The notes: a model not told the origin generated them from the sequence alone. Positions 33,431-45,520 are shown, counted from the first letter of the stretch. The stretch is 64,000 bases of DNA from Oryzias latipes (GCF_002234675.1 NC_019876.2:24143371-24207370), one strand, 5' to 3'. Numbers and translations: made by a program.

Positions 33431-33690
33431 ATAGTGCATACTCATGCACTTTTCTACTTTACTTGAAGCCCCAAAGCGTTTTACCATCAGTCACATTCGC
33501 CCATGCACACCAGATCACACACATCAGCTGCCCTGCCTAAGACTGATGCCAACCAATTACCAGCAGGAGCAATGTGGGGTTCAGTTTCTCGCCCAAAGGC
33601 ACTTCGACACAAAGTAAAGACAGAGTTGACCGCTATATCTCTGCATCCATGGCCACATCACACATAGGAACAATGAAACCCTGCAGGGGG
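33430..33690 (+). repeat. Dispersed fish repeat
   Basis: AAAGCGTTTTACCATCAGTCACATTC through GCAATGTGGGGTTCAGTTTC and CCCAAAGGCACTTCGACAC is a widespread fish repeat pattern. The class is unknown to me. Confidence 0.45.
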
Positions 33691-33752
33691 CAGCAGTGTG
33701 TGGTTGAAGCTACTGTGTTTGACTTCATGTTACCAACAGCATCAATGCTGAG

Positions 33753-33956
33753 TAACCCTTGTGCTTTCCTAGGCACTTTAACATTGGGAGTTCTAGACCC
33801 ACTAGACAGTACTCTGAACCTTTTTTCTTCAATGATTTGTGATCTTCACTGGTGTCCATGGATTACATGAAATCTTTCCACCTTTATCCACCTTTGTCAT
33901 GGTAGGGAGAACACATCAAAGTAAGGGTGGGGTCATCTCAGATTGCACAAGGGTTA
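33753..33956. mobile_element. MITE with TAACCCTTGTGC inverted repeats
   Basis: About 204 bp with perfect 12-bp terminal inverted repeats (33753-33764 and 33945-33956). TTAA overlaps the right end and a degenerate version overlaps the left. A TTAA target would fit piggyBac- or Kolobok-type elements. No coding capacity. Confidence 0.75.
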
Positions 33957-33976
33957 AAAAGAGGGTTAGATTATTT

Positions 33977-34517
33977 TAAAGGCCTATACCATGCTATTCT
34001 AAAGTATTTTATAGTTAACAATATCCCTTTTATATGATAATTTACGACCTTTGGCACACAAAAATAGATTCTTTATGATTTTTTAAAAAATTTTCTTGGA
34101 TTCTTTCCAACCCAGAAGTAAGACGACAAGATCCCTGAGGCATCGGGTTTTTTCCTTTGTTGGTCCTGTCCATTTCATGACACAACCTAGAGCTGGCCTC
34201 TGCAGCATGTCAAGCAACATCCAAACTCTTGCAAAGATGGGTGTGCATACTGTATATAAAATAAAACTGTTTTGCCCATCACTGCTAGCTCCATGGAGAA
34301 AGTGGTTGTGTGTGTTAGGGCGGTGCTGGCAGCATAGACTCTTCTTGGAAGTGGCGGTTCTCACTGGTCTACGTCAGAACCTGAGAACCTGCTCGCTCAG
34401 AGCCCAGGTTTTTACGCTCAGAAATGCGTGAACAGATCAAAATACCACTTTGGGGTTCCTTTTCCTGAGGAATGACCATCATAATACACTGAAAAGCACA
34501 GTATAGGCCCTTTAAAA
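33977..34517. mobile_element. MITE with AAAGGCCTATACC-type ends
   Basis: The start TTTAAAGGCCTATACCATGC is mirrored at the end by GCACAGTATAGGCCCTTTAAA with a few mismatches. About 540 bp between, no transposase. The class is unresolved. Confidence 0.6.
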
Positions 34518-34689
34518 TCATGCTTGGTATATTGGCCCTTTTTTTAAAGTGCAATTTTTTGCTAAAATAATTTTACATTTACTGGACAGTTTATGAAAGT
34601 TAAGGTTGCTGTATAATTTGCTGGGAAATGTTTGAATGAACAACAGAGCCAACAAAATTTTCTCTTACACCCCCAACATATTTTCCACT

Positions 34690-35130
34690 GGAGGGACATT
34701 GTTCTTACACTTTAGCTCACTGCACTAAAACCACATTCAACGGAAGCTGCTTTGCTGCCAAACCAACGCTTGACTCTTGTCCTCCAAACTCAAAGTGGTT
34801 TTACGCTTTTACACCAGAGCTTTAGCTGCAGCGTTTATCTTTTTTAACTACCATGACCATTCAACTGTTGATGCAAATAATGCAATTCCAGCAGATTCTA
34901 AAGCGTAGAAAGCAGCCTTGTGCTTATAAGCAAAAGTCCACAGCAGTCAAGTTTTTTTTTCTGCAAACAACAAAAATCAGCTAATTCTGCTGCAGAGAGA
35001 GGCACCTTTGCACCACTATGCAACACGTCATGTTACTAAAACCACATCTAACAGAAGCTGCTCAACTTTCACACCAATCCTTTACTCTTGTCTCTAAGCT
35101 GAAGGTGGTTTAAGACTACCAGGGTCTAAA
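34690..35130. repeat. Two diverged direct repeats
   Basis: A unit beginning ACTAAAACCACAT and including AGAAGCTGCT, TTGACTCTTGTC (or TTTACTCTTGTC) and GGTGGTTTAAGAC occurs near 34723-34805 and near 35035-35115. It is an old local duplication or a repeat family. Confidence 0.45.
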
Positions 35131-35139
35131 TATAAAAGT

Positions 35140-35660
35140 ATTAGTGGAAACATTTTGACACATCACCATCAAAAACATTGTTTTACAGTTTTTCTGAAAT
35201 GCTGAAACACATTTCAAAAACGTTTCCTCCATGTTCCCCAATATCTAAACACAACACCCTTTTCTAAAGCTACATGAACACAAGCACACCTTCTCACTTC
35301 AAAACTCAAACTTTTACAGCAAACGAGCAGCTCGAAGCTTTCAAAGCTGTAAACACTATACACGTCAATACACACTAAAGCAAAACAATGGAAAACACAA
35401 TGCTCAATTTGTGAGAAGGTTTTTTTTTCACAACTGCAAATGCATATTTTTAGAAACTTTACAGTATGGCTTTTTTTAGATCCCTATAGAGGATTAGGCA
35501 TTTAGATTTGTTAGTTTTATATGAAGAGTGTAAATCTAAGTTCTGCATGTAAACTACTGTAACACAAATCAATGCAAAAACAAAATCTATTACACACAAC
35601 AGTAGTCTTGAAAACATGATTGAGTGTGAAGTTATTTTATTTACTTTACAGTATTTACAC
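35140..35660. other. Non-coding flank of the Tc1-like relic
   Basis: AT-rich. ACAGTTTTTCTGAAATGCTG near 35186 and TTTACAGTATTTACAC near 35643 may be remnants of terminal repeats of the transposon next to it. Confidence 0.3.
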
Positions 35661-35665
35661 CACAA

Positions 35666-36560
35666 TCACTGTGCGGCATCATGTTGCAGAGCTGCATCGG
35701 GCCACATCACCTCATCCACATCGCAGGCTATATTGTCTCTTGCCAGGCACTGCGGGAAAAGTTCCCTGGAATGACAAATCCATCCTTGGAAGACCTCCAC
35801 TGGGATGTCTGCACAGGCCAGCTCCATTGCACTTAGGAGGTTCTCTCTAGTGTATGGGTGTCTGTCATAAACCTTCCATCTCCAAGATGAGAAGAACTCC
35901 TCTATAGGGTTCAGAAAAGGGGAGTAGGGTGGCAGACAGACGTTCAAAAAGTGGTGATCGACTCTCTGATTTGGTTTGTTCTGTGGAAGGCAAAATTGTC
36001 CCAAATTGGCCACACAAAGAGTAATATCACCCCCCTGTTGGCCAGGAACCTCAGTGATGGCTCTTTGGCCAATGATGTTACGGCATCTTTGCCTTTGTTT
36101 CTGCACGTTGAAGCCATCGTCATCCAGGAAGAGGTACTCATGAGGTCTGGCCATCGTGTCCAACTGTAATATCCTCTATGAAAATGCGAAAGTGCACAGG
36201 TGTTTAGAACAACAGTCAATCAGGAAGTACAGTATTGTCCAGAAGTAATGTTGGCCACTGGGCAACACAGTACAACACTGCAACACTGCACTGCACTGCA
36301 ACAGTGCAACACTAACTGTACTCTGAACATGGATGTATACTTACCTGCACATACTCGTAATGTAGGCCTTTGTGTCGCGCAGAGTTGCACTCAAAGGAAA
36401 CCCTATAGACCTGCTTAATCTGCATCTTTTGGCCCCGGAGAACCCTGTTTATTGTGGCCAAGCTGACATCATCAATGTTCTGAAAGTTGACATTATCAGT
36501 AATGACTTTGTGTCTGATCTCCTGGAGTCTGATGAGGTTGTCAAACTCTAGGCACAATGC
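35666..36560 (-). pseudogene. IS630/Tc1/mariner-type transposase (ISRm11-like), decayed
   Basis: The minus-strand N-terminal piece (about 36312-36560) has LQEIRHKVITDNVNFQNIDD, LATINRVLRGQKMQIKQVYR, a helix-turn-helix region. The catalytic part (35666-36163) has RPHEYLFLDDDGFN (first Asp region) and LPPYSPFLNPIEEFFSSWRW, the final acidic motif of this superfamily. The middle is internally deleted, between TLCVANLGQ and VDHHFLNV, and stops separate the halves. The ISRm11-like assignment is from general recall. Confidence 0.7.
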
Positions 36561-37015
36561 AGTCCAAAATGTACCGTTCCCCTGGCAACCTCCTCTAAAC
36601 CCAGACTTGTTCATCAGATTGCCAGATGGAAAAGAGTGATTTATCACACTGGAGAAAGCATCTCAACTGCTCTCAAGTCCAGTCAAGGCGTGCTTTACGC
36701 AACTGCATCTGACGCTTTGTATTTGACTTGGTAATGTGTGGCTTGGGTTTAGCAGCTCGGCCATGGAAACCGATTCCATGAAGCGCTCTGCATTCTGTAC
36801 TTGGGCTAATCTGAAGGTCACATGAAGTTTGGAGCTCTGTAGCAATTGACTGTGCAGTAAGTCGGTGACCTCTTTGCACTATGTGCTTCAGCATTCACTG
36901 ACCCTTCTCCGTCAGTTTATACTGTCTACCACTTTGTGGCTGTGTTGCTGTTGTTCCCAAACTTTTCCATTTGGTATGACAGAGCTTAAAGTTGACTGTG
37001 GAATATTTAGGAGCA
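36545..37015 (-). pseudogene. Tc1-like transposase N-terminal half
   Basis: The minus strand reads MLKHIVQRGHRLTAQSIATE, ELQTSCDLQIS, GFHGRAAKPKPHITKSNTKR and a DKSLFSIWQSDEQVWV piece, the DNA-binding and first catalytic part of Tc1-type transposases. It breaks off near 36550, where the ISRm11-like relic starts, so one inserted into or recombined with the other. Confidence 0.65.
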
Positions 37016-37022
37016 AGGACAT

Positions 37023-37530
37023 TTAACCAGGGAGGCGTTCAGGAGGCATCCGGACTACATGCCAGGGCCACCTCAACTGGTTCCTCTCGATGTGGAGGTA
37101 CAATGGCTCTACTCTGAGCTCTCTCCAGGTGACCGAGTTTCTCCCCCTATCTCTAAGGGAGTGACTAGCCACTCTACAGGGAAGGTTCATTTCAGCCACT
37201 TGAATTCTGGACCTCGTTCTTTCGGTCATGATCCAGAGCTCATGATCATAGCTGAGTATAGGAACAATAATCGACCGGTAAATTAAGAGGTTAGCTTTGT
37301 GGCTTTGTGGCTCCTCACCACAACAGACTGGTACAGCTACAGCATAACTAAGGACGCTGCTCCAATCCGCCTGTCGATTTCACACTCTCATCTTCCCCCA
37401 CTTCTGAACAAGACACCAAGATATTTATCTCCTCCATCTGGGGAAGGAGCGCTGCACCCACCCAGAGATGCCAAACTATCTTTCTCCGGTCAAGAACCAT
37501 GGCCTTGGATTTAGCGGTGCTGACCCTCAT
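37023..37530 (-). pseudogene. RTE-type LINE ORF2 fragment, minus strand
   Basis: GMRVSTAKSKAMVLDRRK (37530 side) and MTERTRSRIQVAEMNLPCRV with LHIERNQLRWPWHVVRMPPE (37229-37023) are hallmark stretches after the reverse transcriptase of fish RTE-like LINEs. Frames are broken. Confidence 0.7.
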
Positions 37531-38944
37531 CCCAGCCAGTTCACCCTCTGCTGCAAATCACCCCAAGTCAGTGTGTGTATGTCAGAACAAAGCAGCAAAG
37601 CTAAATGTCTTTGTTTAGTGTGAGTCAGAACTTCAGAATGTTTTTCCTGCTGGCAAGATGATTACCTTCCATTTCACTTTTTTCAGCTTTGCATTTAGAC
37701 CAAAGGTTTTGATTTATGTCTGCCCTGTAATAAAAATTATAACCTATGAAATTGACAGTGAGCCTTTACTTGTTTCTTTTTTTTATTTGCCTATGTCAGC
37801 AGGTCGTATGTGACTGCTTTCACAACTTGCTGATAGTGAATGAGGGACACCTGTGTGGGAGGGTGTGGTTACACACAGAGCAGTGAGGCTGTTCTTTTCT
37901 AATGGGAAACAATGTGTGGCCTGCGAGGGCAGAGAGAGGACTATTGGAACCAACATGTGGAGTTATATATTTCCAACATGATTAAAATGAATATTTTAAA
38001 ATGCTGTTTTAAAATAATGAACAGGTTTTTAATGAAAAATGAAACATATTTAAAAATATAATGACTAATTTACAATCTCTTTGCAGGTTTTTCACAATTT
38101 CATGATCTTTTTATATATTTATGAGAGATTTGTTTGTTGATTGTGTATTTGCATGAGGTCACATTTATTTATTTATTTAAGAACAGTTTAGGACTCCATA
38201 TTAGCTCAGTCGCCAGTGGATTTTATTTGGGTTTTCTAGGGATTGACTTTCAGTCTTTTGCATGATTGTTTTAGTGCTTTTAAAACTATTTGTGGGTTGG
38301 TCTTATTTTTATTGCATGTGAATTGGTGGCTTGGAGTGCAGGCCGGCTCATGCAAAGAACTTAGGCGGGACGAACGTCAAGGTTGACACTTGGACTATAG
38401 CGTCACATGGACATCTCACCATCGTTCTCCTAAAGACTCTTGATGCGACAGCTTTAAATGTGTTTTATGTCATCCTGGTTGTCTTTTTTTTTTAACCTTT
38501 ACTGGTTTTAGAGTATTTTATTAAAACCTTTTACCTACAAAGGCTTTGGCTGTCTCTGGAGCAACTGGCAAACTCCCCAGTGGATCCCTAAATTTGTGGC
38601 AGCTCTGGGGCTTCACCCTCCCCCTCTGACACCTACATTACCCAACTATTCACAAAGACCTTTACATTTTTTTTTGTGTATGTGTGTGTGAATCTGTGCT
38701 TGACACTATAAAGGTCAGACTTTTTACCTAATAAACTCTGCTCCTTTTGTGGTCTACAACAGGAAGTTTTAACCAAGTTTTCTGTTGTTCTATTTCTTTT
38801 ATACTTTTTCTGCAAAAAGTTAGTTTTTCTTCTGATTAATCGATCACACCCTACTGACACCAATAGTTTTAGTAAAAATGTCAGAAAGTATTGTTGTTCG
38901 AGGACCAAAACGCAGGAGATTGATATGAGTGTTTTCTTGTGTTT

Positions 38945-39435
38945 GTATTCTCATGATACGTATAACGTGGCAGACCCAGATGCTGGAACCCAGAAGGAAA
39001 CTCAGGCCAAATAGTAGTTTAAGAAATTTATTTTTCCAGTGGCGTGGAAAATGTTCATCAGCAGGTGAAGCACAGTCAGTATTCTTGCCGAATGAATGAT
39101 TTAGGAGTTGGATCCGAAGCAAGGCGAACGGGCTCTGGTACCGAAGAGGTTCTTGGCAGGAGTCTTGGCTTGACAGGCATGAGCGAGACAGGAACGTGGC
39201 GTGGAGAGGATGGACCAGGTGGATACTCGTGATGACAAAAACCTGACAGCGGAGCAACAAGGCGAGGTAAGTACAAGGTAAACTTGAATACAAAGCAAAA
39301 CGTGGTAACCAGACATAAGCAACGATTAGGAGCAACGAACTGGCGATGAATGCTGGAGCTGGATCTCCTTATGAAGGCTGGAGCAGGATGAGGTGAGTAT
39401 CCACAGCTGGTTCCAATCAGCAAAGCAGAGAAGAC
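38945..39435 (-). repeat. Degraded solo LTR of chromodomain gypsy relative
   Basis: GGCAGACCCAGATGCTGGAACCCAGAAGG is shared in form with the LTRs at 370 and 63422. AACGAACTGGC at 39334-39344 is the conserved self-primer segment. The outer ends are eroded and no target duplication is evident. Confidence 0.65.
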
Positions 39436-39551
39436 AGAGTTATTTTTCGAGAGGAGGATCAGAGTCCTAGCTTTTCCTTTAGGTGAAGAAGAGGGACAAG
39501 AAATTATCTAGAAAAAAGTGCTGTGACAAACCATATAAAGTCAAAAGGACA

Positions 39552-39775
39552 AAAAAATATGGGGCAGCAGTGGTGCAGAGGTAGAACAGTCAGCGTCTTA
39601 TCAGCAGGTCAAAGGGTCAGTTTCTGCCTTTGCTGTCCAAGTGTCCAAGTGTCTTTGGACGAGAAACTGAACTCCACACTGATTCTGGGGGTCTGCTTAG
39701 CACCCTGCAGGGCACTGCCATCAGTGTGTGAATGTGTGTGCAGGTGTGAATCAGACTTAAAGTCAAAACAGCACC
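39552..39775 (+). repeat. SINE-like fish repeat
   Basis: GGCAGCAGTGGTGCAGAGGTAG opens like a tRNA-related head. CCAAGTGTCTTTGGACGAGA and TGCCATCAGTGTGTGAATGTG are characteristic of a common dispersed repeat. A second copy lies at about 60755-60935 in the paralogous flank. Confidence 0.5.
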
Positions 39776-40329
39776 AAACCTCAAAGAACCCCCACCTGAA
39801 AAGTCAGATCCAGATAATCTAAAAAAATGAAACTAGACAGAAGAAAGGGGTCTGGAGGAGGACCAGAACCAGAACTAAACCAGAGATCTAGACTGGACTT
39901 AATATGAATAATAAATATTATGCCAAGTCATAGCTTTATATTTTTGTTGGTGAACTTAGGACAAAATATATATCATTATTTATTAAATTTTAAAAACAAA
40001 TCTTCAATACTTTGCAGATCTTGGAACTTCTTATGTTAAAAGAACTACGTTTGAATCCTGAAGCTCACAGAGAATCAGAATCATAAACATCTTCTTAAAG
40101 TCTTTATTCATCATACCTTACACTTCTTACTGGACGAATTGAAGTTAATCTTATTCATATAAAAATATCATTTTTATGTTTCTTGTTTCCTGTTGTGTTG
40201 AAATGCAAAACTGTTGTAATTAGGATTTCATATCTAACTTTAAAAGATCAAACACATGTGAATTTATTATCTATTTTCAGTAAAATACTATAATTCAAAC
40301 TCAGTTATTCACTGAGTTGTTTAACAGGA

Positions 40330-41740
40330 TCTTAGTGAGAAGAAGCTTGAAGAATGGAGAAGTGTGACGGTGCCCTTTTTTAATAATAAGAGAGATGCAC
40401 AGAGTTGTGGCAACTACAGATGAGTGAATCTGAAGAACCATCCGATGAAGTTATGGGAAAGAGTAGTTGAAGTTAGACTAAGAGCAGAAGTGAACATCTG
40501 TGATCAGCAGATAGGTTCAATGTCATAAAAAGGGCTCTACAGATGCAATATATGCTTTGAGGATGTTGATACAGAAGTACAGGAAAGGTCAGAGAGACTT
40601 GAACTGTGTCTTTGGAGATCTGGAGAAAGCTCTTGACAGGATGCCCAGAGAAGAACTGTGGTATTGTATGAGGAAGTCTGGACCGACAGAGAAGTATGTT
40701 AGAGGAGTGCAGGACATGTATGAGGACTGTAAGACAGTGGTGAAGTATGCTGTACTGTTGACAGGAGTTCAAGGTGGAGGTGGGTTTACATCAGGGATTA
40801 GCTCTGAGCCTCTTCCTGTCTGCAGTGATTATGGACAGGCTGACACATGAGTTTAGACAGGAGTCACCATGGACTGTGATGTGATTTGTATTGAGAGCAG
40901 GAAACGGGTGGAGGAGAAGCTAGAGGTGGAGGTTTGCCATGGAAAGGAGAGGAGTGAAGGTTAGATGCAGCAAGATGGAGCACATGCGTGTGAATGAGAG
41001 GGACACAAGTGGAAGAGTGAGATTACAGGGAGAAGAGATCAAAAGGTGGAAGAGTGTATGTGTAGGATCAACGGTCCAGAATAATGCAGAGTGTGAAAAG
41101 AAGTGAAGACGCGAGTGCAAGCAGGTTTGAATGAGTGGAGAAAAGTTTCAGGTGTGATGTGTGATAAAAGAGTTTCAGCTGAAGTTTTTTTCTTACAGAG
41201 AAGGAAGGTCTAAGTGCAGGGATACCCAGTTAAGTTTAGTCTGTTCAGCTTAGTTTAGCCATTACCTATTTGATTCTATAGCTTTATGTTCTTTATGATT
41301 CATGTTTATTACACAAACTACTGGTTTGAAGCCCATTGAGATGACTGTTGTTGTAATATTAAATATAAATAAATTTATTGAATTGAAGTGAAAGGAAAGG
41401 TGAACAAAACTGTGATGAGACCAGCCATGTTGTTCTGCATGGAGACACTTTGGAAAAGACAGGAAGCAGAGCTGGAGGCAGCAGAGATGAAGATGCTGAG
41501 GTTCTGTTTGGAAGTGACCAGGATGGATAGAATCAGGAATGAGGACATCAGAGGGACAGAAGACGTTAGAGGTTTTGGAGATAAAGTCAGAGAGGCCAGA
41601 CTGAGATGGTTTGGACATGTCCAGAGGAGAGACAGTGAATATGTAGATAGAAAGATGCTGAGTCTAGAACTGCCAGGCAAGAGGTCAAGAGGAAGACTAA
41701 AGAGGAGGTTTATGGATGACATGATGACATGAATGTAGCT
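40330..41740 (+). pseudogene. RTE-type LINE reverse transcriptase remnant
   Basis: IQKYRKGQRDLNCVFGDLEK and PREELWYCMRKSGPTEKYVR (40557-40850), then MRPAMLFCMETLWKRQEAEL, MKMLRFCLEVTRMDRIRNED and ARLRWFGHVQRRDSEYVDRK (41388-41732), typical of fish RTE ORF2. Frameshifts abound. About 41165-41385 is foreign, ending in AATATAAATAAATTTATTGAATTGAA, itself like a LINE or SINE tail. Confidence 0.75.
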
Positions 41741-42067
41741 GGTGTTAGAGGAGAGGATCCAGAAGACAGAGTTAGATGAAAGAAGCTGAATTAATTACAA
41801 TGACAATAAATAAATCTTGAAAAAATGTAAAACAAGTTTTAATAAGCACAGAGGTTCTTATTTTTCCAGAATTTCACTTCTCATCAAAATCATGACAGTA
41901 CAAACAGATGAAAACACACCTGAGTCTCCAGAGTTCATGAGAGAAAAAAGTAATAACATTTCAAATATCCAAAAGTTGGGGACAATATTCCAAACAAGAG
42001 TATCTATTATAAAAAATCAAAAAGTAGATTTGTAGTTTTGTAGAAAATATTTTTATTTGAAACAAAT

Positions 42068-43416
42068 TCAGTTCTGCGGTCTCACACTGGCATAAACACA
42101 GTCGGTGTTGCCTCCGTTCTTCTGTCTTCTTGATCTGTTGGACTTCTTAACATTAACAGCAGCATAATGGAGGCTTTCTGTGTCTTTGTTCTCAGCCTGA
42201 AGATGAAAATAAAAACTTTACTTCAACCTTTGAAACAATAACATTTGTCATAATATTGAGATGATATCAAACCTCTGTTTGTGGTGTAGAGGCAGCTGCT
42301 GACCCTTCATCTGGTGTTAAAAGACAAAATGTTCATTTGCAAACAGCATGTTCAGAGAACTGTGAGAGAAAACTGAGATTCATAGTTTCTGTACCTTTAG
42401 ACTGGAAGCAAATTTGTCTTTTTATCTTGTAAACCAGAAAAACAACAAGGATGCTCATGAAGGTCAAAGATCCAGTTAAGAAATACACCAACAAAGAGTT
42501 TGTCTGACCTGCAGAGAGTCACACAAACACATTTCTGATGTGAACTTTTTTTCACAAACTCTATGTTAACTCTCCACAAATATCACTGTAACTCACCTGT
42601 GAGGTCCAGCTTGGTTCCGTTTCCAAACAGTATGTGTCCACATGAGACAACAGCACAGTAGTAGATCCCAGGCTCATGCAGGTTGTTCATGTGCAGCTCA
42701 TAGACACAGCTGTGTGTTTGTGTGTTGTTCTTTCTCTCACACTGATCATTCCTGCCTCCATGAGTGTAAATGAGTCCTGGATGAGAGTCTTCAGAGTCTT
42801 TGAACCAGTAAACTCTGTGTTCTTCATCACAGCTCCCAGTGTGGACTGTACAGTTCAGAGTCACAGAGTCTCCTGCATGGATGTTCTCAGAGGACGACTG
42901 AGTCACCAAAGTCTGGATGTCAGACGACGTGTCCCTCACATGGAGACTATAGGCCTCCAAAAATGTGAATGTATAAGTGTAAGAACTGATGCAGTAGTAA
43001 GTAGCAGAATCTGACATTTTCACATTTGAGATCTTCAAGTGGTTTTTGCCTTCATTTGTCTGTAGTTGTAACCGTAGATCGTTCTTGAAATCATCTGAAA
43101 AAGTTCCATTTTTCTTATAATCGAAAAATTCCGACATGCGCTGTGGTTTCTGTCCCAGAGGTTGTTTATACCAAAAATAAAAATCTGCTACAGTCCCTCT
43201 ATGAAAACATTTCAAAGTCACTTCTTGTCCAACAAGAACTGATTCAAAATGTAAAGAAGCAGAAGATTTCTGAGCCCAAGAATAAGCTGAGGAATAAATA
43301 AACAAACACGCATTTATATACTTAATTTTTTAGCTTGTGGAGTTGATGAAATAAAACTCACCCACTGTTCCCAGGAGCAGACATGTCACACAGCCAGCAA
43401 ACACCAGAAGAGTCAT
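42068..43416 (-). CDS. NITR-like receptor with two Ig domains, intact
   Basis: Novel immune-type receptor-like membrane protein of 341 residues. Exons (minus): 43416-43362, 43286-42597, 42508-42395, 42310-42273, 42196-42068, all GT-AG, phases 1,1,1,0. Exon 1 encodes the signal peptide (MTLLVFAGCVTCLLLG). Exon 2 encodes both Ig domains. The first is V-type with LKCFHRG, WYKQPLGQKP and SATYYCISSY. The second has LNCTVHTGSC, YWFKD, IYYCAVVSC and the J-like FGNGTKLDL, with the extra cysteine pair seen in NITR I domains. Exon 3 is the transmembrane helix, without a charged residue in its core. Exon 5 has LHYAAV (ITIM) and CVYASV (ITIM-like), so an inhibitory role is likely. Both Ig domains in a single exon, and no J motif in the first, are worth noting. 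Confidence 0.85.
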
Positions 43417-43424
43417 TTTTCTGA

Positions 43425-43535
43425 ACCTGCTGAGTCTCACTGAGAGAGGCTAGTTAGTTCTCTACTTTTAAGTGTCAGGACTGGATGTGATCGGCCAATC
43501 AGAAGTGACTGAACAATCACATGCTCTTTAGCATC
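43425..43535 (-). promoter_or_regulatory. NITR promoter region with CCAAT boxes
   Basis: About 110 bp upstream of the start is nearly the same as that of the NITR at 58578. On the gene strand it has an ATTGG (inverted CCAAT) at about 43495, a degenerate ATTGT 20 bp before it, and a TATA-like CTTAAAAG about 60 bp before the ATG. Function is inferred from conservation. Confidence 0.5.
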
Positions 43536-43539
43536 TTTT

Positions 43540-44615
43540 TTTTTTTCTTTATGTATTTCAAAGACATGCTTGATATTTCAAGTGTTGTTTCTAGAAATGT
43601 TTCTCAGATGTGAGTATGTGTTGTTGTCCGCCTCTGTTTGGTCTTGTGATGGACTGTAGAACTTTCCAGGGTTTACCCAGCCTTTGCCCAATAGTATTTG
43701 ATAAGCTCCAGCAACCCCTTTGACCAGAAATAAAGTGGTTTTAGTAGAAAAATGGTTGTTGGTTTTCTTTTGTTAAATAATGTGGTCAGCACTGAGAGTG
43801 TGGAATTTGTCTGTCACTGTGCGTCTAGTCACTCCATTAGCTTCATAAATGTAAAAGTAGGGACTTAAACAAAAAAGCTCTCCACAACTGGAGCAAAGTT
43901 CCCAGAATTAAACTCTCAGCTTGTTTTTTTTTCTAAGTTGTGACAGCAAATGGTAACATGTGATTTAAAACTAAATAAATGTCCAAACGTCTCAACGTTT
44001 ACAGACCTCAGAGATTTAATTCAGAAACATGAATGCTGAGTAAAAATCAAATGAATAAAGTTATATTTGATTGCTTAAATTTCTGTTGAAATAGTCCAAA
44101 ATGCTGCATAGATGTTTTTCATATTTTTAAATGACATTTGGTTCCCAACTGTCTATTAATCAAACAGCGCTGATGCCTTACTCACATACTCCCATAGGGG
44201 TCAACCCCCCGTACAGGTGCTGCAGGTGTTTGGATGCAAAAAGGGAGGGCAGATGTGCCTTTTAGTTCACCAGAGGTTTATGTGGGCACCTTACTGGATT
44301 GAAAATGGAACATACTGCTGTGCACTAAGTGTATTGTGAAGTGTTTGTAAGGAGAATGTAAGTTACACGTAGATATATATAAAGGTGATGCTGCCAGATA
44401 GCTATTTTGGCCTGCACTTAATTTTGCTAGTTCAAGTCCTGGCCTCTTACTGCTTGTAAACAGGTGCTGCATGCACAGGATGTGAAGGTGATACATGATT
44501 GCATGTAACATGCTCATGGGATGCCCACAACTACACTCCGATTGTTTGATTTCCTACTTTCTAACAGCCAGACCTGCACAGAAGGTGAATGAGTGCCCAC
44601 TTATCACTTAAACAC
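43540..44615. other. Intergenic, only weak repeat traces
   Basis: No gene. A phrase near 43660-43740 (GTTTACCCAGCCTTTGCCC, AGCTCCAGCAACCCC) is a familiar dispersed repeat end in fish. Confidence 0.35.
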
Positions 44616-44619
44616 TAGC

Positions 44620-45520
44620 CACGGTTACATGGCCAAAATATCTTGATGGAATAAATGGTCGGGTTAAAATTCAACCGTGAACATGGGCACAGAAAACCTT
44701 TTTCCAATTAGAAAAACCTTCAAGTGTCTCACCTTCGGTCGGAATAAATCATTTGGGCATGCGCAGTAGTGGTAAAAAAAATCCCGGAAGAGGAAATAGG
44801 TCCCGTTGTAAACAAAATGCTGCCACAGACATTTATGCAGCAGCAGCTCGGTAACATACGAGACAATCTTCCAAACGTGCTTTTTATTAGTGTCATGAAT
44901 GTTATGAAGCGCCTGTTTGATCATCGTTTTATTTAATCCGTGTGGTCAGTGCTTTTTTTGTGGAAGAACGGAGCTGGAAGAAGGGTTAGGACAGGCTATA
45001 AACACGAGCTAACAACATTAGCCTGATGGACACAAAATCCAGGACCGTGCGGGAAATGCTGCAATCTGCATCTTGGCTGCACGTAAATGTGTGGGAATAA
45101 CATCAGTCTTTGTTTTGTCGGGACACAACTGGAAACACAAATCTCCCTCGTGAGGATGTAAGAGAGGCGAAGAGCCAGCGGGGCGAGAGCGGAGCGGCGC
45201 TTTTCACGGGGCCTCCGCAGAGCAGCAGGTCGGTCCCGTATGCGCTCCAAGGCTTTCTCTGGAGTGAAACACTGTCTATGCATAACGTAAACCAGAGCAG
45301 TAGTGACACACGAATGAACCGTTTACATGCTCAACGATCGGATAAACGATAGGTATAACCCACCTATCTCCATCGGAAAGAAATTTTGATCCGAACGAGT
45401 CTGACCGGGGCAGAGTATTCCGAACGGTGTGGTTAGATAACGCATTTCCAATCTTTCCGATTACTTTTGCCCATAAAACGCAGCTACTGTTAATGTAACC
45501 TTGTGTGAAGGCTTTTTTGT
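44620..45520. mobile_element. Non-autonomous DNA element, family member 1
   Basis: Begins CCACGGTTACATGGCC and ends ATGTAACCTTG, giving short inverted GGTTACAT ends. The first 170 bp resembles 50637-50800 (AAAATATCTTGA, GGTCGG(G)TTAAAA, CATGCGCAGTAG). A GCTAACAACATTAGC palindrome is shared with the second copy. There is no transposase. Confidence 0.6.

Larger units (their letters stand above)
37575..39900 (+). repeat. Paralogous copy of NITR 3' flank, gene body missing
   Basis: Three segments match the downstream region of the NITR-like gene at 58578. 37576-37650 matches about 60060-60135 (last-exon region). 38640-38947 matches about 60340-60602. 39440-39830 matches about 60640-60985. The order and strand are the same, with insertions between (including LTR sequence at 38945-39435). 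No Ig exon lies upstream, so a NITR body once here has been lost or displaced. Confidence 0.6.

Noticed and set aside
33574-34431. Frames of 98-111 codons at 33.6-34.4 kb
   Set aside because: They lie across MITEs and dispersed repeat sequence, with no domain.
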